This document shows, one piece after another, positions 20,687-28,202 of a DNA stretch of 34,155 nucleotides. Within the stretch, counting starts at the first letter, position 1. Each line of letters begins with the position of its first letter. The notes under the pieces are model-generated. The model had not been told where the DNA came from. It was given only the letters and a program-made list of their open reading frames with translations, and ran no database searches. The stretch comes from Lingula anatina (Eukaryota; Brachiopoda; Lingulata; Lingulida; Lingulidae), in the NCBI RefSeq assembly GCF_001039355.2, contig NW_019775753.1:183920-218074 (forward strand), written 5' to 3'. Position numbers and translations under genes: made by a program.

Positions 20687-22033
20687 GATTTTCTTTGTGG
20701 AGACGCGTATGTGGAAAGAAACTTCCATGACATGTGAACATCACGCGTCTCACCTACGCAGCGTGACGCAGTGACCTGCAACGAGTTTTTAAGGCTGAAG
20801 ATCAACGAATTCAACTCAATTCACAGTGCATACACTGTGCATGCCCCATTCCTACAGTAGGCCATTGCTGTGCGCGAGCATCAAGTACAAGTATAATCTC
20901 TGTATGCTCTGTTACACAAAGATGTGTTAACAAAGTCCTATTTTCATAGCATAACAGGACTTTTCTGATTTAAAATAAAGCGAATTATATGTCACCGGTG
21001 CGTGTAAACATAAACGTTACTAACCTACGAGGTTTATGACAATACAACCATAATATAACCATAGAAAAGTAAGTTAAGCATACATTGAGTATCTGCATTA
21101 CGTGCTAATATGTGCGTTTGGGCTCTTAAATTCGTTGGCTTGTGCTTACCGAATTTCCAAGGGCAAAGAAATAGGTTGTCTTCGCAAACTCTACACATGT
21201 AAGTTAAAAGAAACCCCGGAATGTTATCAATGTAGCACCGATGCTGCAGGTATTATCACTGCCAGTATAAAAGAGGCCAGTATAAAACACGGCCGGCGAC
21301 GCCCTATCATTACTCAACTCAAAGGAATGAAGACGTGAAAAAGCAGAGGCATCGAGATCAAAATTAAAGATCGCCAGTACTGAGTGTTGTCCTGTCTGTC
21401 ATTGCCACTCTAAGACTCGTGTTTAGAAGATATGTCAGAAATATTGGCCATCCTTTAAAGGGAACAGAATGAATTAATAGATCGATGTTGATACACCCGG
21501 TTGCATTACTCTCTACCAGGGTCGCAGGTTGATTTTTCACTGGATATTCACAGATATGTCTCTAGCTAATTCATGACACGATTTTCTGCTGTGAAGAAAA
21601 AGCAAAAACTAAATCTGTTAGAGTGTACAGTTTCATCTGCGTATAAAATACAGAATAAACACATAATTGGACTACCAAGCCATAAGAGACCTAAAACGTG
21701 GCACATACAAAGCTCTCCGAATCGAGGGTCCACCCACACGTTTCTATGTGTAAAATTGTATGTATAGGCCACATATACCTTTCCCAGTGCATGTGCGTCA
21801 ACTTACCTATGGGCAGGTGTGTACTCCATAAACGTGATGGCCATATACTGCAGAGCAGCGAACGTATTGCACAGACAAAAGAGTGGCAAAACACGGTGCT
21901 GAAAGCAGCCAAAACTCCCCAATTGATCGAAAATGTCGTCTTGGTGAGCCTGCTTCTTTGCACAGTCACTGTCCTTCTTCATCATGGTTGCCTTGGCTTC
22001 ACAATCATCAGTGCTGCTACTGGCACCATCCAT
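11632..22033 (-). CDS. SLC22-family organic ion transporter, complete nine-exon gene
   Basis: Predicted plasma-membrane major-facilitator transporter of organic cations, anions or carnitine-like solutes; the substrate cannot be read from sequence. Exons on the minus strand: 22033-21807, 16668-16437, 16300-16197, 15955-15801, 15425-15257, 14666-14439, 13078-12855, 12693-12509, 11922-11632. Every intron is GT-AG, phases agree, and the total is 1815 bases, 604 residues plus stop (the usual family length is about 550). Family marks in order: N-terminal FDQLGSFGCFQHRVLPL, first helix, long extracellular loop with cysteines and sequons NNT, NES and NMS, CNSWVYD, NLVCDD, MFS motif GFLSDRVGRQ, PESLRWLLSKG, GLNTGNLGG and GAELYPTVMRTVG. 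The lengths of exons 3-5 (104, 155, 169) match those I recall for vertebrate SLC22 genes, while exon 6 (228) looks like two such exons fused. The start ATG has a strong AAAATGG context. Tail and first exon are each duplicated nearby. Confidence 0.95.
12054..12200. mobile_element. MITE with GATCCGCGGAT ends, copy 1
   Basis: Left arm GATCCGTGGATTAAATATGG plus CCGACCCACTCGAAAGCT is the inverted match of the right arm AGCTTTCAAGTGGGTCGGCC plus ATGTTTGATCCGCG, giving nearly 40 bp terminal repeats around a short centre. It lies in SLC22 intron 8. Relatives are at 23814-23949 and 32469-32617. Confidence 0.85.
12229..12476. mobile_element. dispersed CCTCCGCCAAGG-type element, copy 2
   Basis: The most complete copy here: CTAGAAAAGCACTCAGAGAG, ACCTCCGCCAAGG, a centre with AACTTTTTGAGTTATGTTGA and (AAAC)n, and the end CTTCCTTGGCGGAGGT. 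It sits inside SLC22 intron 8, about 30 bases beyond the exon 8 donor. Confidence 0.85.
12509..12693 (-). CDS. SLC22 exon 8: helices 10-11 region
   Basis: Encodes DDPSSNWIRVALSVGAKLF, then YIWGAELYPTVMRTVGMAIS and TLLAPVIV. The ELYPT..R...G segment is a strong SLC22 signature. Donor GTG|GTGAGA, acceptor TTTTGCAG|ACG. The acceptor is preceded directly by a (TTA)n microsatellite. Confidence 0.94.
12700..12744. repeat. (AAT)n microsatellite abutting SLC22 exon 8 acceptor
   Basis: About 14 AAT units. Read on the gene strand it is (TTA)n ending five or six bases before the AG of the exon 8 acceptor, so it occupies the place of the polypyrimidine tract. Confidence 0.95.
12855..13078 (-). CDS. SLC22 exon 7: helices 7-9 region
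   Basis: Encodes AILESTWYGIGLNTGNLGGS, a hydrophobic helix, INRFGRKVPF (the second MFS loop motif) and a further helix to YMGV. Acceptor TTTCAG|G completes the TGG split from exon 6; donor GTAG|GTGAGT. Length 224. Confidence 0.94.
13079..14438 (-). other. SLC22 intron 6
   Basis: Donor GTCAGT (at 14438 and down), acceptor TTTCAG (at 13079). AT-rich, with no coding or mobile element recognised. An (ATG)n run at 14394-14412 lies about 25 bases inside the donor end. Confidence 0.8.
14439..14666 (-). CDS. SLC22 exon 6: central cytoplasmic loop and helix 7 start
   Basis: Encodes (W)FIPESLRWLLSKGYKKEAA, a charged loop (REPEPVSVRKRTRDIPKEL) and the start of helix 7 to VNW. The GTCAGT donor was chosen because it splits TG|G and restores NW before AILES, the spacing the family has. 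PESxRWLL is diagnostic for the SLC22/sugar porter clan. Confidence 0.93.
15257..15425 (-). CDS. SLC22 exon 5: helices 5-6
   Basis: Encodes GMEVIGSKKRMLVGIIMHFS, FAFGSCLISGIAYAF and APLFLMAVYT, ending in a split TG|G tryptophan. E-x-x-x-x-x-x-R after the fourth helix is a family motif. Acceptor TTTAG|GG, donor GTGAGC, length 169. Confidence 0.94.
15801..15955 (-). CDS. SLC22 exon 4: helices 3-4
   Basis: Completes the DRVGRQ motif, then IALGIALLLECAAGMSAAFA and MVFRFFLGACSSGSYTTSFA. Acceptor TTAAAG|G, donor TTCG|GTAATC, length 155. Confidence 0.94.
16197..16300 (-). CDS. SLC22 exon 3: helix 2 and MFS motif
   Basis: Encodes FNLVCDDASKVTMTTLMFLI, GAAAGNVWIGFLSDR, with the arginine split CG|G. 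Acceptor TTTCCAG, donor GTAACG, length 104. Confidence 0.94.
16437..16668 (-). CDS. SLC22 exon 2: large extracellular loop
   Basis: Completes R then CILPTYSNNTGSSQPQHVFR and a polar loop with NES, NPC and NMS to RCNSWVYDKTLFKETYPTE. Cysteines and sequons fit a glycosylated, disulphide-bonded SLC22 loop. Acceptor TTTTTCAG, donor GTATGT, length 232. This loop is not covered by a single long open frame on the minus strand, so it is easily missed. Confidence 0.92.
17252..17440 (-). repeat. dispersed repeat, inverted copy
   Basis: The reverse complement matches 21485-21662 and 30200-30378. Shared landmarks include GTTGATACACCCGGTT, TATTCACAGATATGTCTC and TAGCTAATTCATGACACGAT. Copies at 17252 and 21485 form a widely spaced inverted pair in intron 1. 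A much decayed relative is near 24945-25010. Confidence 0.85.
18535..18760. mobile_element. fold-back dispersed element
   Basis: ATTCAGCTTAAGTGGCTTAT plus ATGTCTAGCA (about 18640) is inverted at about 18722-18753 (TGCTAGACATAAGAGCCAAT). Relatives: 26806-26965 (GTGGCGTATATGTCTGACACG) and, inverted, 33739-33800 (AATCCCCTCGGAGATG). Non-coding; family unknown. Confidence 0.65.
18855..18890 (+). repeat. G-run, possible quadruplex sequence
   Basis: Runs of 14, 9, 5 and 4 G separated by single C or A. On the transcribed SLC22 pre-mRNA this is C-rich, so any quadruplex would form on the plus DNA strand. Confidence 0.85.
19790..20028. mobile_element. PIF/Harbinger-like MITE, copy 2 (239 bp)
   Basis: Same family as 10455-10735. 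It begins AGCCTAGGTCCC and ends GTTGGGACCTAGGCT, and is flanked on both sides by TAA (19787-19789 and 20029-20031), a perfect 3-bp target duplication. It shares the inner segment TCGTGCGACTTTTGGAGGAC. The left arm diverges after about 12 bases while the right arm is well kept, so this copy is a rearranged variant. Confidence 0.87.
20651..20684. repeat. (TG)n microsatellite
   Basis: A TG tract preceded by CTGT repeats, in SLC22 intron 1. Confidence 0.95.
21807..22033 (-). CDS. SLC22 exon 1: N-terminus and first helix
   Basis: Begins MDGASSSTDDCEAKATMMKK, then FDQLGSFGCFQHR and the first helix RVLPLFCLCNTFAALQYMAI, ending FMEYTPAHR split AG|G at donor ATAG|GTAAGT. The context AAAATGG is a good start. 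FD.LG.FG.FQ and P-x-H-R-C are SLC22 family marks. Confidence 0.94.
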
Positions 22034-23350
22034 TTTGGCACGATTATCGATAGAACTGCGTCTAGGTCACGTCGACTTATAGATCTACTCTGTTGATCTG
22101 CTTCAACAATAAAGCTGCCTGCATTAAACGTACGTCCTTAAAAACGAGGCCAATCCTAGACCAGGTGCCAATGATCAGAACGAGGCTGATATATTGAAAG
22201 GGTGCCAATTTTGTGCATTTGTAATGCATGTCATTCTTGATCGTCTATAAAGGTGTCCCTCGATATTGTTTCAAACCATTTCTATTTTCGCTGAGTGTAA
22301 TTTCTGTTTGTAGAATTTTTTTTAAAAAGTATAAATTTATAAATATTGAAGGCTGTTAATTACTACATTAAATGTGCCGCCAAATATTCGTAGGTCGTCA
22401 GTAAAAATCATAAGTCTTTGTCCTCTCGGAACAATTTATACCTTTTAACCAATAAGAAGGCTTACAATGTCGATAATTAAGCTAATTTGACCTTGGCGTC
22501 TTTGAAGGGCTTGCCTTGGTTTTGTACCAGTACTCACTCACGCCCTTCTAGCTTCCCTACGATACTAACAGACAAAGTCACGAGAGAGTAGTAGTCAATT
22601 TGGCTACTCCTATTGGCTGGTCAACTCACCATATTGATAAGAATAGAGTTCCAGTCCAAATGTTCAGATCAGGGCAGATATTGGCAAGAGATATGAAGTT
22701 AACGGGCCCCAGAGAATTACATTGAGACATTTGGGGTTCATAAAACTTCCAATGTTTTACACTGCAAAAATAAAATACATGTAGCATGCTCATTTCTTAT
22801 TAATTACGTTTGTATTTTCCGACCAGACCATATAGATTTAGACAGCCTAAAAAGAGAACGACGGCAGTGAGTGACGTCTTTCGAGACAAGAATAGAGCGA
22901 GAATGCGCTCAGAAATTATTCACGGATAGATTCTGCCAAATGTTGATGCACAGCACTCAGTCCTTTTAGCCTGCTGTCATATTTTACTCTACTCTACCCC
23001 AAATTTCCTAAAATCTCGCTTGATTTCGCAATTTCGCTATTTCGCAAGACTTCGGTTGATGTTGTATGATGCTCATTCAAGACACGCAATTACGTGATTT
23101 ATCGCAAGTGACTGGAAGTAATTTAGTTCAACGTTTTGGCGTTACGTGTTTCTCTACCTGCTTGTTTATATAAAGGGCACTTGTAGGCGAAATTTTAACC
23201 GACGTAAATAAATAATCTTTTTAAGCATGTGATTCACTAAATTGTGATGCTTCAATAACTTATTTAAGGATGCTATAATTAAAGAATTCATCTGCGCTTA
23301 TGAAAAATGTGCGGTCTTGTGGGGTCTTTTTTCCACAGAGGAATGAAAAT

Positions 23351-23680
23351 AAACCCCTCCACATTGAACCAACTATCTTTTGACTTCTCTTCTTCGTTTT
23401 TTCTTTTCTTTTTTTTTAACACTGAGTTCCACTCGAGTTGGCGTGGTTGGTAACGTCAAGGCAAGAATTTCGCTGCATTCTTTATATACGCCATCTTGAC
23501 CTTAAAAACATATATAAACCCCGCCACATTGAACCAACGATCTTTTGACTTCTCTTCTTTTCTTTTTTTTATTTTTTTAACACTGAGTTCCACTCGAGTT
23601 GGCGCGGCTGTTAATGTCAAGGCAATAATTTCGCTGCATTCTTAATATATGCCATCATGACCTTAAAAACATATATGCCA
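23351..23680. repeat. two-copy 165-bp tandem repeat
   Basis: Two head-to-tail units starting AAACCCC(T/G)CCACATTG at 23351 and 23516, both containing CTCGAGTTGGCG and a pyrimidine tract. Block B has a single unit (about 32176-32330). Confidence 0.9.
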
Positions 23681-23813
23681 TGCACAGCACGTGTTCCCAT
23701 TTTTTGCTTGTCATGCCCCGAGGTGGCATTGCTGTGAAATAGAGCGTCAAAGGGTGGCAATACCAGACTCGTGTCGTACATCATATTCACTAGCATAGGG
23801 CGCGCTCAGAACA

Positions 23814-23949
23814 GCGGACTAACAGATCCGCGGATCAAATATGGCCACCTGCTAAAAAGATAGCCGCTGAGTTTCCTATTAGACACTTGGGATTCCCCGC
23901 GGGGAATACGCAACAAGCACTCAAATGGATCGACCACATTTGATCCGCG
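23814..23949. mobile_element. MITE with GATCCGCGGAT ends, truncated copy
   Basis: Left end GCGGACTAACAGATCCGCGG; centre holds the palindrome ATTCCCCGCGGGGAAT; right end stops at TTTGATCCGCG and changes into unrelated sequence, exactly where the match to block B also ends. Confidence 0.8.
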
Positions 23950-24163
23950 TGTCTCGATTCCATAACCGATTCTATTTCGAGATACGGGGCCATGTTAACG
24001 AGACACTTGCGCACGTGCGCAACATAGTGCGCAACATAGCGAAGCTTTCAGAGATACAGGGCCCTGGAGCCAACAGTATACTATAACTAGGGCATGTATT
24101 CTGGTCTGTTGTGCTGCTGTTTCAGATGGATGCTTCAAAGAATACTGTTATAAATATAGGATA

Positions 24164-24185
24164 TTATATATATATATATATATAT
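24164..24185. repeat. (TA)n microsatellite
   Basis: About eleven TA dinucleotides, flanked by related TTATAAATAT sequence on both sides. Confidence 0.9.
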
Positions 24186-24716
24186 GTTATAAATATGGCC
24201 TTTTAAGTCGTGTATAGTACTATGTAAGAAGATTATTTTTCTTCTTCCTCTCGCTCTTTCTCTCACACTCTCTCTTTTCTTTTTGTCGATCTGTTTTTTG
24301 TCAATTCATATTACATATATAAGAACAAATATAATAATGAAGATTTAAGTCACTACATTATATCCCTGACACCAGTGTTTTTACATGTATCAAATGAACA
24401 GACGGCAGCAATAGACGTACTGGTGCCATCCGACCCCCCTGCTCACTCTTTTCAAAAACGATATGAACACCCCCCCCCCCCTTGTTTAATAATGAAAACA
24501 TTGCAACCAGTGAAATACTAAGTTCGCCTGAAAATCTCGTGTACTGGCGTCCGGTGTCTGTGCGTTGATCAGATTATCTGAAATCGTTATAATTTCACGG
24601 ATGCATAAATTTGCAACGTGCCTGACAATTAATTTGGTTTGTCACGCGCATGTATGCTGACATAGTTGTTTTAACAGCATTAGGACGAGATCAATTCAGG
24701 TCTGTCTCTGGCTGTG

Positions 24717-24934
24717 TGCATATGTGCATGACTGTGCATACATGTGCATGGTTGTGCGTACATGTGCATGGTTGTGCGTACATGTGCATGGTAGTGCGTA
24801 CATGTGCATGGCAGTGCGTACATGTGCGTGGTAGTGCGTACATGTGCGTGGTAGTGCGTACATGTGCATGGTAGTGCGTACATGTGCATGGTTGTGCGTA
24901 CATGTGCGTGGTAGTGCGTACATGTGCGTGGCCG
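24717..24934. repeat. 20-bp minisatellite, about 11 units
   Basis: Consensus unit CATGTGCRTGGTWGTGCGTA repeated head to tail with few substitutions. Because 20 is not a multiple of three and no unit contains a stop on the minus strand, three overlapping minus-strand frames and one plus frame stay open. They encode low-complexity peptides and I do not regard them as genes. The alternating purine-pyrimidine pattern is Z-DNA-prone. Confidence 0.95.
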
Positions 24935-25988
24935 TTACCTTCTACAGATTGATTTTCCGCTAGATATTCACTGATTTGTCTCTTTGACGGTTATTCTTTG
25001 TTATCTGATAGAGAAAATATCCGCATTATAAGAAGTGCGGCGCTGGCCGTAGCTGTCAATAGATGGTCCAGACAAATACATGTACTGTCTTGTAGGGTAC
25101 CATAATTGTTTCCGAATTTTGAACACCTGATAAGCTCCATTTTCTCATAGTTTACATCTTTATCATTTCAGCAACTCGAAATAAAAAGCATATTCTCTGA
25201 CTTGAGAAACCAATTTGCTTACCGTAACTATTTAATATTCCTCGCTGTACACTTCCGACACGACACGACTTTGGTTTATATAAAGTTTGGTTTTTTGGAT
25301 TAATTCTTATGTTTTCTAAATTTTTCAAAGGTTGTGGGCAATTCGACTAAAAACACGATTGAAAAATTGAAGTTGTATTGTCAAGAGCTTTTTATCCCAA
25401 TATTATCCTACTACATGATCAGTATTAACCAAGCTATCATTAAAAAGCACTTTTGGTCCAAGGAAATCGTATGATTTAAATGGCGGCCATTACGGCCAGA
25501 GTGCGCAAAAGGCTATTATTGATCCTTTAGATTGTCGAAGACATTTATTCGATAATTTCCTTGTGTATGTCTACTTGTCCATATCCGGTATTCGTATCCT
25601 TATCCGGCTGGCCGTGTCGGTGTCCGGAAGTATATCGAAGCAATGGTCCAGATATTACGTAAATTAAATCGATCAGTTCGCCTGTTACTACACTATAGAG
25701 CCTTTACAATTCAAACGCTTTTCATTTTGTACCATATTCTAGCAATAATATACGTTAATTGCAGGTGTCTTTCAAAGGGTCGTATTCGTGAAGTGTGAAA
25801 TCTATTGATATTGGTACATTTGTTGGGTTAGAAACATTTCCCATTCTGAGGCTAAGATATTTTAGTCGCTTACCTACACTGGTCTATCGTTTCATTGTGT
25901 GAAAAGCTCCAGTGGCCAGACAATTTTCACGGTGCCATGAAGATAAACAGTTAAAAAATATCCACAATAAATTCGGCAACCGTAGGAT

Positions 25989-25989
25989 N
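25989..25989. other. single N upstream of the lectin gene
   Basis: Ambiguous base about 155 bases before the chosen start. It may mark a compressed gap in the promoter or 5' UTR. Confidence 0.5.
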
Positions 25990-26144
25990 AGGTAGGGGAC
26001 TATTTGTTTAGTGACGTCTTAAGACATCTAAACCTCAATTCGGTGAATTCTTCATAGCTACCCAGTAAATGCGCGTTCGATTGTCCACTTCTTGTAGAGA
26101 ACACGAGCTACGCGGTGTATGCCACATTTGAACTCCTTGACAGT

Positions 26145-26442
26145 ATGGCTTGTTGTTGGGCACTAAAACCGCTAGGCGCGACTTTTCTTTTCATTTTGTC
26201 ATCAGTTAGTGTCACTGTCAGAGAAGGACGGTTCAATTTGACAAGCGGACTGCGGGAAGCAGGGACCGTGGTTGACACTCAGCATGAGTCCAGTGTTGTC
26301 GAGTGTGCCGATCTCTGCAGAGGGAAGGTTATATGTTCTGGAGCTAACTACCACAGCGTCAGTAAAACCTGTGAGATATATGTTAACGCCAGTGCTGGGA
26401 ATACTACCGCGGATACTGATGAAAAGGATTGGGTGAATTTAG
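26145..26442 (+). CDS. lectin gene exon 1: signal peptide and PAN domain
   Basis: Signal peptide, then REGRFNLTSGLREAGTVVDT, then a PAN-like run SSVVECADLCRGKVICSGAN and KTCEIYVNAS, ending DWVNL plus G. Donor TTAG|GTATTT is weak at positions +5/+6. Reading on past it adds a basic segment and a stop at 26505, which would give a PAN-only protein if the intron were retained. Confidence 0.85.
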
Positions 26443-28166
26443 GTATTTTCTTCAATCTGCCTCGCACACGTAGGAAAAAAGTATATAATATGACAAAACA
26501 ATACTAACGTAATGTTTTTGTATTGTATTGCATGGCGTTTAGTTACCTTACACTACTTTATATTATATTATATTATATTATATTATATTATATTATATTA
26601 TATTATATTATATTATATTATATTATATTATATTATATTATAAGTGCCAGCGCCATGTGACGTTATATTCGGTCCTTATGGCGAAGTGACAGAGGGAGAC
26701 TCTCAATACAATGACGCTGCTATCGCTAGGGCCGGAAAGATCACAGGATTCAGAGTTCGGCATGGATCACTCATAGACGGGTAAGGGAGCGGTTCCATAA
26801 ACGCATCGTACTAGCTAGATCGATCGAACTCTGGGAGGGGGGGCTCTCGCCAACTTGCATTCAGTACGAGTGGCGTATATGTCTGACACGCCTAATAGGG
26901 GGTAAATAACGACAGTGAATTGCCCCCTAGTTACTCAAGGGTGTGTGCCAGACATTTAATCTAATTAAAGAGCTACAATGCGTATATCAGTATAGCCTCG
27001 GTCACAACCAGACGCACGAATTTTAGGATCGTGAGTCCCTTGCGAATTTTGCGTGCAGTAGAATCCGTGGAGATCGTAGGGGTAAAGGAAAGTCTGCCTT
27101 GCGAGACGCAAGGGCCACATAAGATGTCATTTCAACCAGGGACGCTAATTGCAAGGTGCGATGGCCGTGGAAATTGTACCCATGTCTTGAGTCTGTATTG
27201 CTACAAAGACACGCACGTGGCACGCGCTCAACACTATTGAAGAGAAAGCAACGCACGGCGAAAGTAGTTCCCTTTTGCTTCACACTTACCTCACACGCTT
27301 GTGATGACGTACTAACCGCGTACAAGAGTTTTGCCTACTGTTCTTTTCTTCTTTCCTTTTCTTTCTGCCCCCCTATTCTGCTCTGTAAAATTTTTTTCCC
27401 TAGCTTTTTGGAGGCATATTAAGAGCTGAATTAATCAAAATTCGAAATCTTTGATAACTGCTGTACAGGATGCACAACAGTCGTTTAATGACGAGACGCG
27501 AGTGTGCGGCATGAGTACACCTTTTATACTCCGGGCGTAGGCGTGACGCACGTGCGACACACTTCCGCGGGCTTTCGATTTTGATCGTTATTTGTGAGGG
27601 CGTGTGCCATAATCAACACGCAAAGGGCGCTTGCTCCTTCATTGCTTGCGGCGTGCGTCTTGGACCACGCATGTCCCACTTGCGGACTCCTTGCAAGTGA
27701 AGCAAGTTATCTTTGCGGCATTACTGTTTGCAGATTATTCGTAGAATCTTTTGGACATATTCAACATCTTCTCCACGTGCATACTCCGGACTCCAAATTT
27801 CGCAAGAGGAACTTGTGTTGCTCGTGAGATTCTGCGCAAAATTTGTACGCAAACAGGCAATAAGAGCCCGTACGGCCGGTTGTGACCGAGGCGTTAGCTA
27901 GAATCCCCGCAGAACTTGATCGTCCGAGCTAGTACAATTCTTTTATGGGAACCCAGTCTAAGGTGGTACTTCCAAAGGTTAATAGGGCGATTTTTTACCA
28001 AGATGAAACCTCAGTTTTTACCTGCTTCATTTTAACTGACGTGAATATTCCATGTTGAATACTAATACTTTAATTGCTCTTAGTAAAAAAAAAGGATCAT
28101 GTTTTAAANTCACCGGCCGGGAGACAATAAAGTACTTCGCCCAAGATGAATACATCATCAAGTGCG

Positions 28167-28202
<36 letters not shown>

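Larger units (their letters stand above)
16669..21806 (-). other. SLC22 intron 1 (5.1 kb)
   Basis: Between the HR codon pieces of exon 1 (donor GTAAGT at 21806) and exon 2. It contains an inverted dispersed repeat (17252-17440), a fold-back element (18535-18760), a G-run (18855-18890), a Harbinger-like MITE (19790-20028) and a TG tract (20651-20684). Open frames at 18929-19231, 19653-19934 and 21102-21338 have no recognisable domain. The position, inside HR|C, adds an intron relative to the single first exon I recall for vertebrate relatives. Confidence 0.85.
21445..23949. repeat. segmental duplication, block A (contains SLC22 exon 1)
   Basis: A block of about 2.5 kb recurring in the same orientation at about 30157-32609. 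It includes exon 1, its upstream region, and ends inside a GATCCGCGGAT MITE. Relative to block B it has one extra 165-bp tandem unit, about 60 bases that B lacks near 22330-22400, and lacks B's poly(T) insert. The left limit shows TTGGCC shared between the two flanks. Confidence 0.92.
22034..26144. other. intergenic region between SLC22 and lectin gene
   Basis: Positions 22034 to about 22200 hold the SLC22 promoter/5' UTR region, conserved in block B; no clear TATA box. Then 165-bp tandem repeats (23351-23680), a MITE (23814-23949), a TA tract (24164-24185), a 20-bp minisatellite (24717-24934), an N at 25989, and the presumed lectin promoter and 5' UTR up to 26144. No other gene seen. Confidence 0.7.

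Noticed and set aside
21698-22096. 132-residue plus-strand frame (and its twin at 30415-30813).
   Set aside because: It is the antisense shadow of SLC22 exon 1. Its conservation in both blocks is explained by the duplication.
24680-24923. Four overlapping open frames rich in Cys, His, Thr and Met.
   Set aside because: All are translations of the 20-bp minisatellite, whose unit contains no stop in those frames. There is no start context or splice support.
24717-24934. CRISPR-like array of 20-bp repeats.
   Set aside because: The units are head to tail without spacers, in a eukaryotic context.
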